A DNA stretch of 22,260 nucleotides. It comes from an uncultured Elusimicrobia bacterium (GTDB lineage: Bacteria; Elusimicrobiota; Endomicrobiia; Endomicrobiales; Endomicrobiaceae). Shown one piece after another: positions 7,267-15,387 of this stretch. Positions within the stretch are counted from its first letter, which is position 1. The number at the start of each line of letters is the position of its first letter. The DNA lies in the NCBI GenBank assembly GCA_937916125.1, contig CALGGE010000058.1:1-22260 (forward strand). The letters run 5' to 3'. The notes beneath the pieces are model-generated. The model was given only the letters and a program-made list of their open reading frames with translations, was not told the origin of the DNA and made no database searches. Position numbers and translations under genes: made by a program.

Positions 7267-7740
7267 TTATAATTTTTCTACACTGAACAAATCCTGCTGA
7301 CTGTTAACCGGCTGTCCGTTTTCAACGAGAATTTTCACAATTTTTACTTTCTCGGTCGCTTTAATCTCATTCATAACTTTCATTGCTTCTATTATACATA
7401 ACGTCTTGCCGCTGTCAACCACATCACCCTCGTTAACAAACATAGGAGATGTCGGAGACGGAGATCTGTAAAATACTCCCGTTATGGGAGATTTTATGGT
7501 TTCGCCGGCAACGGCAGGTTCACTCTCATTTACTTCAACCTCGCTTTCCGCAACGGAAGAACTTCTTGCGGAAGAGGGCAAAACTTTTTCCGTGCAAGGC
7601 TTGGAATAATTTTTTCTCTTGATATGAAGCTTAATGTCGGGAGATTTTATGTTGATTTCTTCAACTTTTTCTTCCTGCATAATTTCATATAAAGATTTTA
7701 CTTTTTCTTCCAAATTATTTTCTTTAGGACACATACCCAT
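7267..7740 (-). CDS. accB: Biotin carboxyl carrier protein of acetyl-CoA carboxylase
   Basis: This is the BCCP subunit carrying biotin between biotin carboxylase and carboxyltransferase in malonyl-CoA synthesis, the first step of fatty acid synthesis. The 157 residues comprise an N-terminal helical segment (LEEKVKSLYEIMQEEKVEEINIK), a flexible Ser/Ala/Glu-rich linker (~48-82) and the biotinyl domain (~83-157). The domain contains the AccB-specific thumb region FYRSPSPTSP (90-99) and biotinylation motif EAMKV with Lys121. ATG 7740 is used here. The in-frame ATG at 7734 (third residue) has the better-spaced AAGGG and may be the real start. It lies 9 bases after pnp. The usual partner accC is not beside it, which is uncommon but not unique. 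Confidence 0.94.
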   Translation of the reverse strand: MGMCPKENNLEEKVKSLYEIMQEEKVEEINIKSPDIKLHIKRKNYSKPCTEKVLPSSARSSSVAESEVEVNESEPAVAGETIKSPITGVFYRSPSPTSPMFVNEGDVVDSGKTLCIIEAMKVMNEIKATEKVKIVKILVENGQPVNSQQDLFSVEKL

Positions 7741-7749
7741 ACCCTTAAA

Positions 7750-9810
7750 TTACATAATTTTTATAAGATTAATTCTTCCTTGTCTGTCAATTTCGGAAAC
7801 TCTTACAACTATTTCTTCACCTACGGAGACAACATCTTCAACTTTCTTAACGTGTTTTTTTGAAAGTTTTGAAATATGGACCATACCTTCTTTTCCGGGA
7901 AGAATTTCAACAAACGCACCAAATGTAGTAATTTTTGTTACTTTCCCTTTGTACTCCTGTCCTACTTCCACTTCGCCGGTAAGTCCCTGAACAATTCTTC
8001 TTGCTTCATCAACTTTTGAAGCATCCATACCCGAAATAAATACTGCTCCGCTTTCTTCAACGTCAACGGTTACATTCATATTATCTTGGATACTTCTTAT
8101 ATTTTTACCTCCGGGGCCGATTAAAGTTCCGATTTTGCTCTGAGGTATTGTAAACGATACAAGTTTGGGAGCATATTTTGAAAGTTCTGCTCTGGGCTGA
8201 GAAATGGCAGCTTCAATCTTTCCGATAATTTCCATTCTGCCTACTCTTGCCTGTTCCAAAGCTTTCGCCATAATCTCCGTCGTAAGTCCGTCGATTTTTA
8301 TATCCATCTGCAAAGCCGTAATACCTTTTCTTGTACCTACGACTTTAAAATCCATATCGCCCAAATGGTCTTCCATTCCCATAATATCGGTTAAGATAAC
8401 ATAATTATCTCCCTCTTTCATAAGCCCCATTGCAATACCGGCACATGTAGCTTTAACGGGAACTCCCGCATCGAGCAACGCCAAACAACCGCCGCATACC
8501 GAAGCCATGGAAGAAGAACCGTTTGATTCCGTGATATCGGATACAATTCTTATTGCATAAGGAAAATCTTTTTCTTCGGGAAGAATAGGTCTTAAACCTC
8601 TTCTTGCCAAATTACCGTGTCCGATCTCTCTCCTTCCGGGAGATCTTTCCGGTCTTGTTTCGCCTGTAGCATATCCAGGGAAATTATAATGCAATAAAAA
8701 TCTTTCTTTATATTCACCTATCAGCTCGTCCATAACCTGCTTATCTTCCGGACTTGCCAAAGTTACGGTAGCCAAAGACTGTGTCTGACCTCTTGTAAAT
8801 ATGGCACTTCCGTGTGCTCTGGGCAAATAGCCGACTTCACATGTTATAGGTCTTATTTCGGTCAAGGCTCTGCCGTCGGTTCTTATATTTTTTGTCAAAA
8901 CAAGTTTTCTTGCTTCCTTATAAAAATTATCTTCCATAACAAAATCTATAACTGATGCCTGTTCGGGATATTTTTCCGCAAGTTTTTCCTGCATTGATTT
9001 TTTGAATGTAGCCCAAGTAACTTCTCTTTGAGTTTTATCTTTTATGGTAACGCATTCCTGTGCCTTGGGAACGGCTTCGGCTTCAACTTCGGCCTTCAAA
9101 GCTTCGTCAACAACAGGTTCCGTTACGGGAAGTTTTTCTTTAGAGGGAAGTGCTTTTATAAATTTACAAATTTTAGCAATTTCTTCTTTTGCAAGATTCA
9201 ATGCGTCAAGCATTTCCGCTTCGGAAAGTTCATTTGCTCCCGCTTCAACCATTGTCAAAGCATCTTCCGTTCCGCTTACGACCAAATCCAAATCGGATTT
9301 TTCTTTTTCCTGTATCGTAGGGTTAACAATAAACTGTCCGTCAATTCTGCCTATTCTGACAGATGCGATATCTTTTGCAAAAGGTATGTCCGAAAGGTGC
9401 AATGCCGCAGACGCACCGATAATACTTAAAATATCCGACGGATGCTCTCCGTCATGAGATAATACCATTGCCACTATCTGAGTATCGTTTCTCCAAAATT
9501 CCGAGAACAACGGTCTGATACTTCTGTCTATAAGCCTGCTGATAAGAATTTCGCTTTCTTTAGGTTTTGCTTCTCTTTTGAAAAAGCCTCCGGGGAACTT
9601 TCCGGCAGCGTAAGCTCTTTCTTTGTAATCTACGGTTAACGGCATAAAATCCGTTCCCTCTTTAGGTTCTTTTGATGCAACGGCCGTAACAAGTACCATT
9701 GTATCGCCTTCTCTGATGACGCAAGCGGCATTTGCCTGCTTTGCAAGCCTTCCCGATTCAATAAGAATCTGTCTGCCCGCAACCGTCAATGATGATTGAA
9801 TAATTTCCAT
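7750..9810 (-). CDS. pnp: Polyribonucleotide nucleotidyltransferase (PNPase)
   Basis: PNPase degrades RNA 3' to 5' by phosphorolysis in the cytoplasm, often within a degradosome. From ATG 9810 the protein has 686 residues (family ~700): first RNase PH-like domain (~1-145), helical domain, and second RNase PH domain (~310-540) with GSSSMASVCGG (431-441) and the catalytic aspartates in GDMDFKV (484-490). A KH domain with GPGGK (565-569) and an S1 domain (~618-684) follow. The frame could extend upstream to 9864, but ATG 9810 is preceded by GGAG at good spacing and MEIIQSSLTVAGRQI is the expected N-terminus. It follows rpsO, as in very many bacteria, after a 127-base spacer that can fold into a long hairpin. 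Confidence 0.97.
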   Translation of the reverse strand: MEIIQSSLTVAGRQILIESGRLAKQANAACVIREGDTMVLVTAVASKEPKEGTDFMPLTVDYKERAYAAGKFPGGFFKREAKPKESEILISRLIDRSIRPLFSEFWRNDTQIVAMVLSHDGEHPSDILSIIGASAALHLSDIPFAKDIASVRIGRIDGQFIVNPTIQEKEKSDLDLVVSGTEDALTMVEAGANELSEAEMLDALNLAKEEIAKICKFIKALPSKEKLPVTEPVVDEALKAEVEAEAVPKAQECVTIKDKTQREVTWATFKKSMQEKLAEKYPEQASVIDFVMEDNFYKEARKLVLTKNIRTDGRALTEIRPITCEVGYLPRAHGSAIFTRGQTQSLATVTLASPEDKQVMDELIGEYKERFLLHYNFPGYATGETRPERSPGRREIGHGNLARRGLRPILPEEKDFPYAIRIVSDITESNGSSSMASVCGGCLALLDAGVPVKATCAGIAMGLMKEGDNYVILTDIMGMEDHLGDMDFKVVGTRKGITALQMDIKIDGLTTEIMAKALEQARVGRMEIIGKIEAAISQPRAELSKYAPKLVSFTIPQSKIGTLIGPGGKNIRSIQDNMNVTVDVEESGAVFISGMDASKVDEARRIVQGLTGEVEVGQEYKGKVTKITTFGAFVEILPGKEGMVHISKLSKKHVKKVEDVVSVGEEIVVRVSEIDRQGRINLIKIM

Positions 9811-9823
9811 TTTTACTCCATTT

Positions 9824-9928
9824 TGTCCGTCCATAAACGTTACACAAAAGATCCACACAATCACATAAATTACATATCTAATTGTAAATTAATGAAACTG
9901 AGTGCATCCTTTGTGTTTATGACGGACA
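9824..9928 (-). promoter_or_regulatory. Long hairpin in the rpsO-pnp spacer (candidate RNase processing/autoregulatory leader)
   Basis: On the minus strand, 9928-9906 pairs with 9852-9824. An 8-bp block (TGTCCGTC/GACGGACA) is followed by a one-base bulge, 5 bp (ATAAA/TTTAT), a five-base bulge on the 3' arm, and 10 bp including one G·U pair, 23 bp in all. The ~53-base interior can form a further imperfect AT-rich stem. There is no T-run after it, so it is not a terminator. In E. coli a hairpin at this place is cut by RNase III and is the target of PNPase autoregulation; the equivalent role here is inferred. Confidence 0.65.
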
Positions 9929-9937
9929 TTAATTTTT

Positions 9938-10198
9938 TTACTTTCTTAAATCCAATTTTTTCAAAATATCGGAATAAGATTCTTTATTTGTTCTTTTTAA
10001 ATAGTCCAACAATCTTCTTCTCTGACCGATCATTTTCAAAAAGCCGATTCTTGATGCAAAATCTTTCGGGAACTTTTTAAAATGTCCTGCCAAATAATTG
10101 ATCCTTGTCGTGAGCAACGCAACTTGAACTTCAGGTGAACCGGTATCGGTCGCATGAGTTTTAAATTTTTCTACTACATCTTTCTTTTCGAATGACAT
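9938..10198 (-). CDS. rpsO: 30S ribosomal protein S15
   Basis: S15 binds the 16S rRNA central domain early in small-subunit assembly. The 86-residue protein has the canonical core TGSPEVQVALLTTRINYLAGHFKKFPKDFASRIGFLKMIGQRRRLLDYLKR, with the GSPEVQ and QRRRLLDYL signatures, and ends in the usual LGLRK-like tail (KKLDLRK). Its length is close to the family value of 88-89. AGGAGAG lies 6-12 bases before the ATG. It heads the rpsO-pnp-accB-winged-helix run on the minus strand. Confidence 0.98.
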   Translation of the reverse strand: MSFEKKDVVEKFKTHATDTGSPEVQVALLTTRINYLAGHFKKFPKDFASRIGFLKMIGQRRRLLDYLKRTNKESYSDILKKLDLRK

Positions 10199-10258
10199 TT
10201 ACTTCTCTCCTTAACATTAAAATGAGTTTTTTATTTTAGTTTTAATTAATAAGCGAAT

Positions 10259-10287
10259 ATTTTACAAAATTAACGGCACAAAAGCAA
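10259..10287 (-). promoter_or_regulatory. Possible promoter for rpsO
   Basis: On the minus strand, TTGCTT (10287-10282) is followed after 17 bases by TAAAAT (10264-10259), leaving a ~55-base leader before the rpsO start. The -35 is weak (3 of 6 by strict match), but the spacing is ideal and a promoter is expected somewhere in this 178-base gap between the patatin and rpsO genes. Confidence 0.35.
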
Positions 10288-10376
10288 GAAAAAACTTCTT
10301 ATATTTGCAGTTCGGAAGCTGTAAAATCAACCGTCCTATATTTGCAATATATCGTCATATAAACATCAGGAAAAAT

Positions 10377-11234
10377 TCAACTTTTAAGCTTACTTGTAAT
10401 TTCACCTATTTTTGCTTCCGTTGCTTTTTGTCCTTCGGACACCATCAAATTAAACTTGTTGAACTCCGACCATGAAATTTGTTTAACGTTCGGTTCAACG
10501 ACAACATCGGCATCTTTTATAAGTATTTCATAAAACAAATAGTTTGCAATAAAGTTGCACCTGTTCATTATATCTTTGGAATTTGACGGCAATGTTTCCA
10601 AAGTTTTTAATTTGCTCTTTACATCCGAAGCCAAAACAAAATCCGCTCCCAAAGACTTTGCCACGCTTACGGGCGTAACATTTACATGTGCACCGTCGGT
10701 GTACCAAATATTGTCGATATTTACCGGAGGAAAAACACCGGGTATCGATGCGGAAGCTAAAACTATTCTTCTTAAAGGACCTTTCGTAAAAACTTTTTCT
10801 TTACCGTTGGTAATATCGGTCGCCACACAGGCAAATGGAATTTTTGTCTCGGATATATCAATATCGGGAATTATGGTATTAACCATTTCTTCCAACATTG
10901 AATGAGACAGAAAAGAATTTCCCCCATCCTGAGAACCGTACTTAACAAATTCTCTTGCTTTTCTTATCAAACTTCTCGCGGAAGCCGTTTGGCTCTCATC
11001 CTGCATTTTCTGCATATTGAGTTTGGAGAACATTATATTAAAAAAATAATTTTTTAAAGTTTTTTCTATGGTATCGGCATTCTGTCCTACGGCATACAAC
11101 GCTCCTATTATTGACCCCATGGATGTTCCCGCAATACAGTCAAACGCTATATTGTTCCGTTCCAATATTTTTAATACGCCGATGTGTGCCAAAGCTCTTG
11201 CACCGCCCCCGCCTAAAGCAATTGCTTTTTTCAT
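10377..11234 (-). CDS. Patatin-like phospholipase / acyl hydrolase (RssA/NTE type)
   Basis: This is a predicted Ser-Asp dyad lipid acyl hydrolase of 285 residues. It shows the oxyanion-hole glycine run GGGGAR (8-13), nucleophile elbow GTSMG with Ser38, SASIPGVFPPV (161-171), and the catalytic DGA with Asp180. It has no signal peptide and no transmembrane segment, so it is probably cytoplasmic or peripheral at the inner membrane, as for E. coli RssA-like proteins. The substrate cannot be told from sequence. AGGAG is well spaced before the ATG. It follows rlmN by 9 bases and is the last gene of the rfbB-SPFH-rlmN-patatin run. Confidence 0.92.
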   Translation of the reverse strand: MKKAIALGGGGARALAHIGVLKILERNNIAFDCIAGTSMGSIIGALYAVGQNADTIEKTLKNYFFNIMFSKLNMQKMQDESQTASARSLIRKAREFVKYGSQDGGNSFLSHSMLEEMVNTIIPDIDISETKIPFACVATDITNGKEKVFTKGPLRRIVLASASIPGVFPPVNIDNIWYTDGAHVNVTPVSVAKSLGADFVLASDVKSKLKTLETLPSNSKDIMNRCNFIANYLFYEILIKDADVVVEPNVKQISWSEFNKFNLMVSEGQKATEAKIGEITSKLKS

Positions 11235-11243
11235 AAGTACTCC

Positions 11244-12290
11244 TTATACTTTACCGAGTTGTCCGCAGGCCGCACCTATATCCAACCCTTTCGGTTCTCT
11301 GACATTTACCGTAATACCGTTTAATTTCAGCATTTTTTTAAAATTCAATACCGAAACCTGTAACGGAGTTTTATAATCGAAACTGTTTGTTTCGTTATAC
11401 GGAATTAAGTTCACCTGTACATCCGGATTTATTAAATTGTGAGCTTTCATAAGTCTTGCAAGCCTGTGAGCATCGGCAGAAGTATCGTTAAAATCTTTCA
11501 ACAAAATATATTCTATGGTAACTTTTGAATTTGTTTTTTTCAAATAATATCTGCATGCGGATAACAAATCGGCAATGGTATTGCCGAAATTATTCGGAAT
11601 AATTTTTTTTCTTTGTTTATCGTCGGTAGCATGCAAAGATAATGCAAAACGTATACCGAACATTTCATCCGCCAAACTTTTAATTCCCGGTATTACACCG
11701 ACGGAAGATACCGTAATATGCCTTTTGCCCATATTCATTTCTTTTTTAGAAATAAGCGTTTTTATTACGGACTTCAAATTTGTATAGTTTAACATCGGTT
11801 CGCCCATTCCCATAAACAACACGCCCGAAATTCTCTCTTTAATATCGTTTTCAATGTATAAAATCTCTTCAAGAATTTCCCCTGAAGATAAATTTCTGAC
11901 GAATTTTGTTTTACCCGAAAGGCAGAAATTGCACGATATCGGACAGCCTATCTGCGTTGATATACAAACGGTTTTTTTGTTTTCGTTCGAAAGCAATACC
12001 GCATACATATACTTACCGTCGTAAGTTTTGAATGTATATCTGACGGTTCCGTCGATAACGGACTCATCTTTTTTTACGTTGGTAAAAGTTGTAATCGTAA
12101 AAGACGAAGAAAGATTCCCTCTTAATTCTTTGGAAATGTTTGTAAAATTATTAAAATCCAAAACTTTTTTCCGATATATCCATTGTATTATCTGATCGAC
12201 TTTGTATTTCTCGCTAATAAAAGGTTTCAGCTCGGAATACAACTGTTTAGGTTCAATATCAAGAATAAAAGTTTTTTTCTGTTTCTTCAT
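11244..12290 (-). CDS. rlmN: Dual-specificity 23S rRNA/tRNA adenine-C2 methyltransferase RlmN
   Basis: This radical-SAM enzyme methylates C2 of A2503 in 23S rRNA and, in E. coli, A37 of some tRNAs. All key cysteines can be seen: the [4Fe-4S] cluster triad in CPISCNFC (Cys116, 120, 123), Cys109 seven residues before the triad (equivalent to E. coli Cys118), and the methyl-carrying C-terminal Cys342 in GAACGQL. GMGEPM (161-166) is the SAM-binding motif. The length of 348 is in the usual range. The ATG at 12290 has no recognisable Shine-Dalgarno. A weak AT-rich hairpin with a T-run lies just upstream, after the SPFH gene. Confidence 0.96.
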   Translation of the reverse strand: MKKQKKTFILDIEPKQLYSELKPFISEKYKVDQIIQWIYRKKVLDFNNFTNISKELRGNLSSSFTITTFTNVKKDESVIDGTVRYTFKTYDGKYMYAVLLSNENKKTVCISTQIGCPISCNFCLSGKTKFVRNLSSGEILEEILYIENDIKERISGVLFMGMGEPMLNYTNLKSVIKTLISKKEMNMGKRHITVSSVGVIPGIKSLADEMFGIRFALSLHATDDKQRKKIIPNNFGNTIADLLSACRYYLKKTNSKVTIEYILLKDFNDTSADAHRLARLMKAHNLINPDVQVNLIPYNETNSFDYKTPLQVSVLNFKKMLKLNGITVNVREPKGLDIGAACGQLGKV

Positions 12291-12306
12291 TTTATTTCGA
12301 TTTATT

Positions 12307-12333
12307 AAAAAGAGTAATTTTATAAAAATTACT
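12307..12333 (-). terminator. Weak AT-rich hairpin with T-run between the SPFH gene and rlmN
   Basis: On the minus strand a perfect 9-bp stem (AGTAATTTT/AAAATTACT, 12333-12325 with 12321-12313) and a 3-base loop are followed by C and five T. The SPFH stop codon TAA lies in the left arm. The stem contains only two G-C pairs, so it may act as a partial terminator or attenuator rather than a full stop. Confidence 0.4.
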
Positions 12334-13117
12334 TCTCGTCAGGTAACATAAACATGGCGTTGGACTTGCTGCCGGAAAGCATATATTTCGGTAAATGTCC
12401 GTCCCATTTTTCTATCCACTTTAAATTTATAACCGTCTGGTTGGAAGAATCTCTTAAAAGTTTCTGTTTCTGTGCTTCGGCTTCTGCAAGAAGAATTACT
12501 CTTTTCTTTTCTTCTTCCGCCTGCATTCTCTGATACTGAATCTTTTTAACTTTCTGTTCCTCAATCTGTTTTTCTTCCACAACTCTGTTGAACTCGGCGG
12601 TAAACTGAATATCTACAATATTTACGTTTTCTATAATTATATTGTATTCTTCAATTTTCTTTCTTAAATTTTCTTCTATCGCGGCTCTTAAATTTTCTCT
12701 TTCAACAATAATATTCTCGACGGGGAGTTTCGAAATTGCCGTTTTGGAAACTTCCTGTATTGCAGGGTAAATAACTTTTACAAAATAGTCTTTACCTATT
12801 TTAATATGAATATCGTTTACTTTTTCGTAAACCGGTCTGAAATTTACTACTATTCTTGCTCTTACCGTCTGCAAATCTTTTGAAGCGGAATCGGCATCTA
12901 TTTCCTGTTTCTGCGTTTTGACGTCATAGTTTACGACCTGATGAATGAAAGGAATTTTCGCATAAGTTCCCTGAGGGAAACTCTTCGTCTGTCCGGTAAT
13001 AATATTTATTCTTACTCCTACGGAACCTACTTCAACGACGAAAAAACTTGAAAAAACAATTAAAGCCAAAACAACCGCTACTATAATTCCGGTTAATAAT
13101 CTTGTGTCTTTTTGCAT
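12329..13117 (-). CDS. SPFH/prohibitin-family membrane protein
   Basis: The 262-residue protein has an N-terminal transmembrane segment (~9-29). An SPFH domain follows (~30-200) with the prohibitin-like pattern VEVGSVGVRINIITGQ, PQGTYAKIPFIHQVVNYDVKTQ, then IVERENLRAAIEENLRKKIEEYNIIIENVNIVDIQFTAEFNRVVEEKQIEEQKV. A charged coiled coil (~175-225, AEAEAQKQK) precedes a C-terminal tail ending MFMLPDEK. Such proteins form ring-like or cage-like membrane scaffolds and often regulate FtsH-type proteases, as HflK/HflC do. No partner protease or HflK-like gene is adjacent. AGGAG is well placed before the ATG. It lies 13 bases after rfbB, so probably in one operon, though a shared function is not evident. 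Confidence 0.92.
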   Translation of the reverse strand: MQKDTRLLTGIIVAVVLALIVFSSFFVVEVGSVGVRINIITGQTKSFPQGTYAKIPFIHQVVNYDVKTQKQEIDADSASKDLQTVRARIVVNFRPVYEKVNDIHIKIGKDYFVKVIYPAIQEVSKTAISKLPVENIIVERENLRAAIEENLRKKIEEYNIIIENVNIVDIQFTAEFNRVVEEKQIEEQKVKKIQYQRMQAEEEKKRVILLAEAEAQKQKLLRDSSNQTVINLKWIEKWDGHLPKYMLSGSKSNAMFMLPDEK

Positions 13118-13130
13118 AATATAACTCCTT

Positions 13131-14126
13131 TTATTTTTTTAACAAATCCTGCCACCACGATTTATTATCCAAATACCACTGAATGGTTTTTTCTATAGCC
13201 TGTTCGAATTTATATTTAGGTTCCCAACCGAGTTCGTTTTTTATTTTTGTCGCATCAATTGCGTATCTTCTGTCGTGTCCGAGCCTATCCGTAACATATT
13301 TGATTAAAGAATCGTCTTTACCCAAATATTTTAAAATAGTGTCGGTAATGTATCTGTTTGTTTTTTCGTTGTTTCCGCCGACATTGTAAACTTCTCCGTT
13401 TTTGCCTTTATGTAAAACGGTATCTATTGCCGAACAGTGATCTTCCACAAAAAGCCAGTCTCTGATATTCATTCCGTCTCCGTACAAGGGAACCTGTTTG
13501 TCGGCCAAAGCGTTTGTAATAAAAAGCGGAATCAATTTTTCCGGGAATTGATACGGACCGTAATTGTTGGAACATCTTGTGATATTTACGGGAAGACCGA
13601 ATGTATGGTGATATGCCATAACGAGTAAATCGGCACTCGCCTTACTTGCCGAATAAGGACTGTTCGGACTTAACGGTGTTGTTTCCGTAAAAAAGCCCGT
13701 CTTGCCGAGCGAGCCGTAAACCTCGTCGGTGGAAATCTGAAAAAACTTTTCTATTTTATATTTTTTTGTCGCTTCCAAAAGTGTCTGCGTTCCCAAAACA
13801 TTTGTTTTTATAAAAACATCGGGATTTGTGATACTTCTGTCAACATGAGATTCCGCGGCAAAATTTATTATTACATCCGTGCCTTTGGAAACAATTTCGT
13901 CAACAAGTTTTGCATCCGCGATATCTCCTTTAATAAATTCATAGTTAGGATTATCTTTTATATCGTCAAGACTTTTAATGTTGCCCGCATAAGTCAACAA
14001 GTCAAGATTAATTATCTTATAGTTTTTATATTTATTGAGAATATACCGAACAAAATTACTGCCGATGAAGCCGGCTCCGCCGGTGATCAAAATTCGCTTA
14101 TGCGAATTTTCTTCTTTATCTTTCAT
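13131..14126 (-). CDS. rfbB: dTDP-glucose 4,6-dehydratase
   Basis: This extended SDR converts dTDP-glucose to dTDP-4-keto-6-deoxyglucose, the precursor of rhamnose and other deoxysugars in surface glycans. From ATG 14126 it has 331 residues. It shows the NAD-binding GGAGFIGS (16-23), AAESHVDRSI (90-99), the catalytic TDE triplet (133-135) and YSASK (Tyr158, Lys162), and RCSNNYGPYQFPEKLIP. All are diagnostic for RmlB rather than generic epimerases. The frame extends to a TTG at 14144, but AAGGAG precedes ATG 14126 at workable spacing and the longer start would lie over that site. The companion genes rfbA, rfbC and rfbD are absent here, so the pathway must be completed elsewhere. Confidence 0.95.
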   Translation of the reverse strand: MKDKEENSHKRILITGGAGFIGSNFVRYILNKYKNYKIINLDLLTYAGNIKSLDDIKDNPNYEFIKGDIADAKLVDEIVSKGTDVIINFAAESHVDRSITNPDVFIKTNVLGTQTLLEATKKYKIEKFFQISTDEVYGSLGKTGFFTETTPLSPNSPYSASKASADLLVMAYHHTFGLPVNITRCSNNYGPYQFPEKLIPLFITNALADKQVPLYGDGMNIRDWLFVEDHCSAIDTVLHKGKNGEVYNVGGNNEKTNRYITDTILKYLGKDDSLIKYVTDRLGHDRRYAIDATKIKNELGWEPKYKFEQAIEKTIQWYLDNKSWWQDLLKK

Positions 14127-14276
14127 ATTTAACAACTCCTTCAATTTGTTTGTTTCTTAAAGCATTTATTCTTTTATTCAATACTTTTATATTACTCAAT
14201 GTCTTATCTGTGCTTATACTTTGAAAACAGCTTTTTATCCGTGATTTTAAATTAAACTCTTCACTTTTCGGTAACG

Positions 14277-15386
14277 CTAATTTCCGTAAACCGCATATCG
14301 TTTATATATGCTTCCGCCCATCATTTCCGCAGTTCTCTGTGTCATAATATTGTCTTCCAAAATCCATGAAAGTTCACAGTTTTTATATCCGCCTTTGACG
14401 GAATTAATAAGAGCTTCCAAAGACATATAAGCTTCTATACCTTTCTGTCTGTATTGCTTTTTTACGCCCATAATCATAAGGCGTAAATCTTTTATTTTAT
14501 TTTTATAATACAAAAACTTAAAAATACCGAAAGGAAAAAGTTTCCCGTTCATTTTTTTGAAAACATAATTGTAGTCCGGGACGGCAATAAGCATACCTAT
14601 AACTTTCTCTCCGTCATAAGCAAGCATTATTATATTAGGGTCTGCCAAATCCACCAAAGTATCCGCTATGGACACAAACTCTTCTCTTGTCCACGGAACA
14701 AAGCCCCAATTTTTCTCCCAAGCGGAATTATAAACATCAATAACATCTTCAAGAATTTGTTTATAATTCTTTTTATCAAAAGTTTTTAAGGTTATACCGG
14801 GATTTCTTTTTTGAACAATTTTCAGCGCTTTTGTAAGACGAGGCATTCTGTCGTCTAAAGCAACCGGAATATTATAAGCATACAATTCTTTTATTTTTTT
14901 AAGTCCGCAGGCTTCCGCCAAATTCAAATAATACTTATGCGTATAAGGCATTAATATTTTAGGCTCACTGTCAAAACCTTCGTACAGAAAACCCACTTCG
15001 TCATTTGTTGACGGGTTCATAGGTCCCATCATCTTATAAATTTTATTTTCTTCAAGCCAACTTTTTGCCTCTTCAAAAAGAAGTTTGGCAACTTCAACAT
15101 TATCAATACATTCAAAAAAACCGAAAAATCCTACTTCGGTTTCCTGAAATTTTATATAGTTGTAATCGATAATTGCCGCAATTCTGCCGACGATATTTTT
15201 GCTTTCGTCGTAAGCCAAAAACAATTGTCTTTTTGCATGTTGCCAATAAGGATTTTTATCCGACAACATTTTTTTGTTTTCGCTGTCGAGCTGCGGAACC
15301 CAATAGGGATTATCTTTATATATTTGATAAGAAAGTTTTATAAACTTATCGATATCTTTAAATTCTATTTTCTTAACGGTAAACAT
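14277..15386 (-). CDS. GNAT-fold acyltransferase, candidate bacterial ceramide synthase (bCerS-like)
   Basis: The 369-residue protein is a large two-lobed GNAT-like acyltransferase related to the YghO group. A family hallmark is at 121-139, GPMNPSTNDEVGFLYEGFD, followed by MPYTHKYY and LKKIKELYAY. A second GNAT lobe with ...NIIMLAYDGEKVIGMLIAVPDYN lies further on, and an acyl-CoA-binding-type loop (KKQYRQKGIEAYMSLEALI) sits near the C-terminus. Members of this group next to serine palmitoyltransferase were shown in Caulobacter to N-acylate the long-chain base (bacterial ceramide synthase). Its ATG is one base beyond the stop of the SPT-like gene, so translation is coupled. Assignment to the acyltransferase group is firm. 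The specific ceramide synthase role is inferred from this context. Confidence 0.8.
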   Translation of the reverse strand: MFTVKKIEFKDIDKFIKLSYQIYKDNPYWVPQLDSENKKMLSDKNPYWQHAKRQLFLAYDESKNIVGRIAAIIDYNYIKFQETEVGFFGFFECIDNVEVAKLLFEEAKSWLEENKIYKMMGPMNPSTNDEVGFLYEGFDSEPKILMPYTHKYYLNLAEACGLKKIKELYAYNIPVALDDRMPRLTKALKIVQKRNPGITLKTFDKKNYKQILEDVIDVYNSAWEKNWGFVPWTREEFVSIADTLVDLADPNIIMLAYDGEKVIGMLIAVPDYNYVFKKMNGKLFPFGIFKFLYYKNKIKDLRLMIMGVKKQYRQKGIEAYMSLEALINSVKGGYKNCELSWILEDNIMTQRTAEMMGGSIYKRYAVYGN

Positions 15387-15387
15387 T

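Noticed and set aside
9028..9457. Long plus-strand reading frames opposite pnp (133 and 137 codons)
   Set aside because: They mirror the well-supported pnp coding sequence, have no family-like features and no ribosome-binding site; they are antisense shadows.
7750..9864. Longer pnp start at 9864 (18 extra residues)
   Set aside because: The extension runs into the leader hairpin, lacks a ribosome-binding site and is not part of PNPase; ATG 9810 has GGAG upstream and the expected N-terminus.
10300..10346. Two copies of TATATTTGCA 27 bases apart, considered as an operator or a start of a CRISPR-like array
   Set aside because: Only two 10-base AT-rich copies, no third repeat and no cas genes. 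They could be a regulator site but nothing further supports this.
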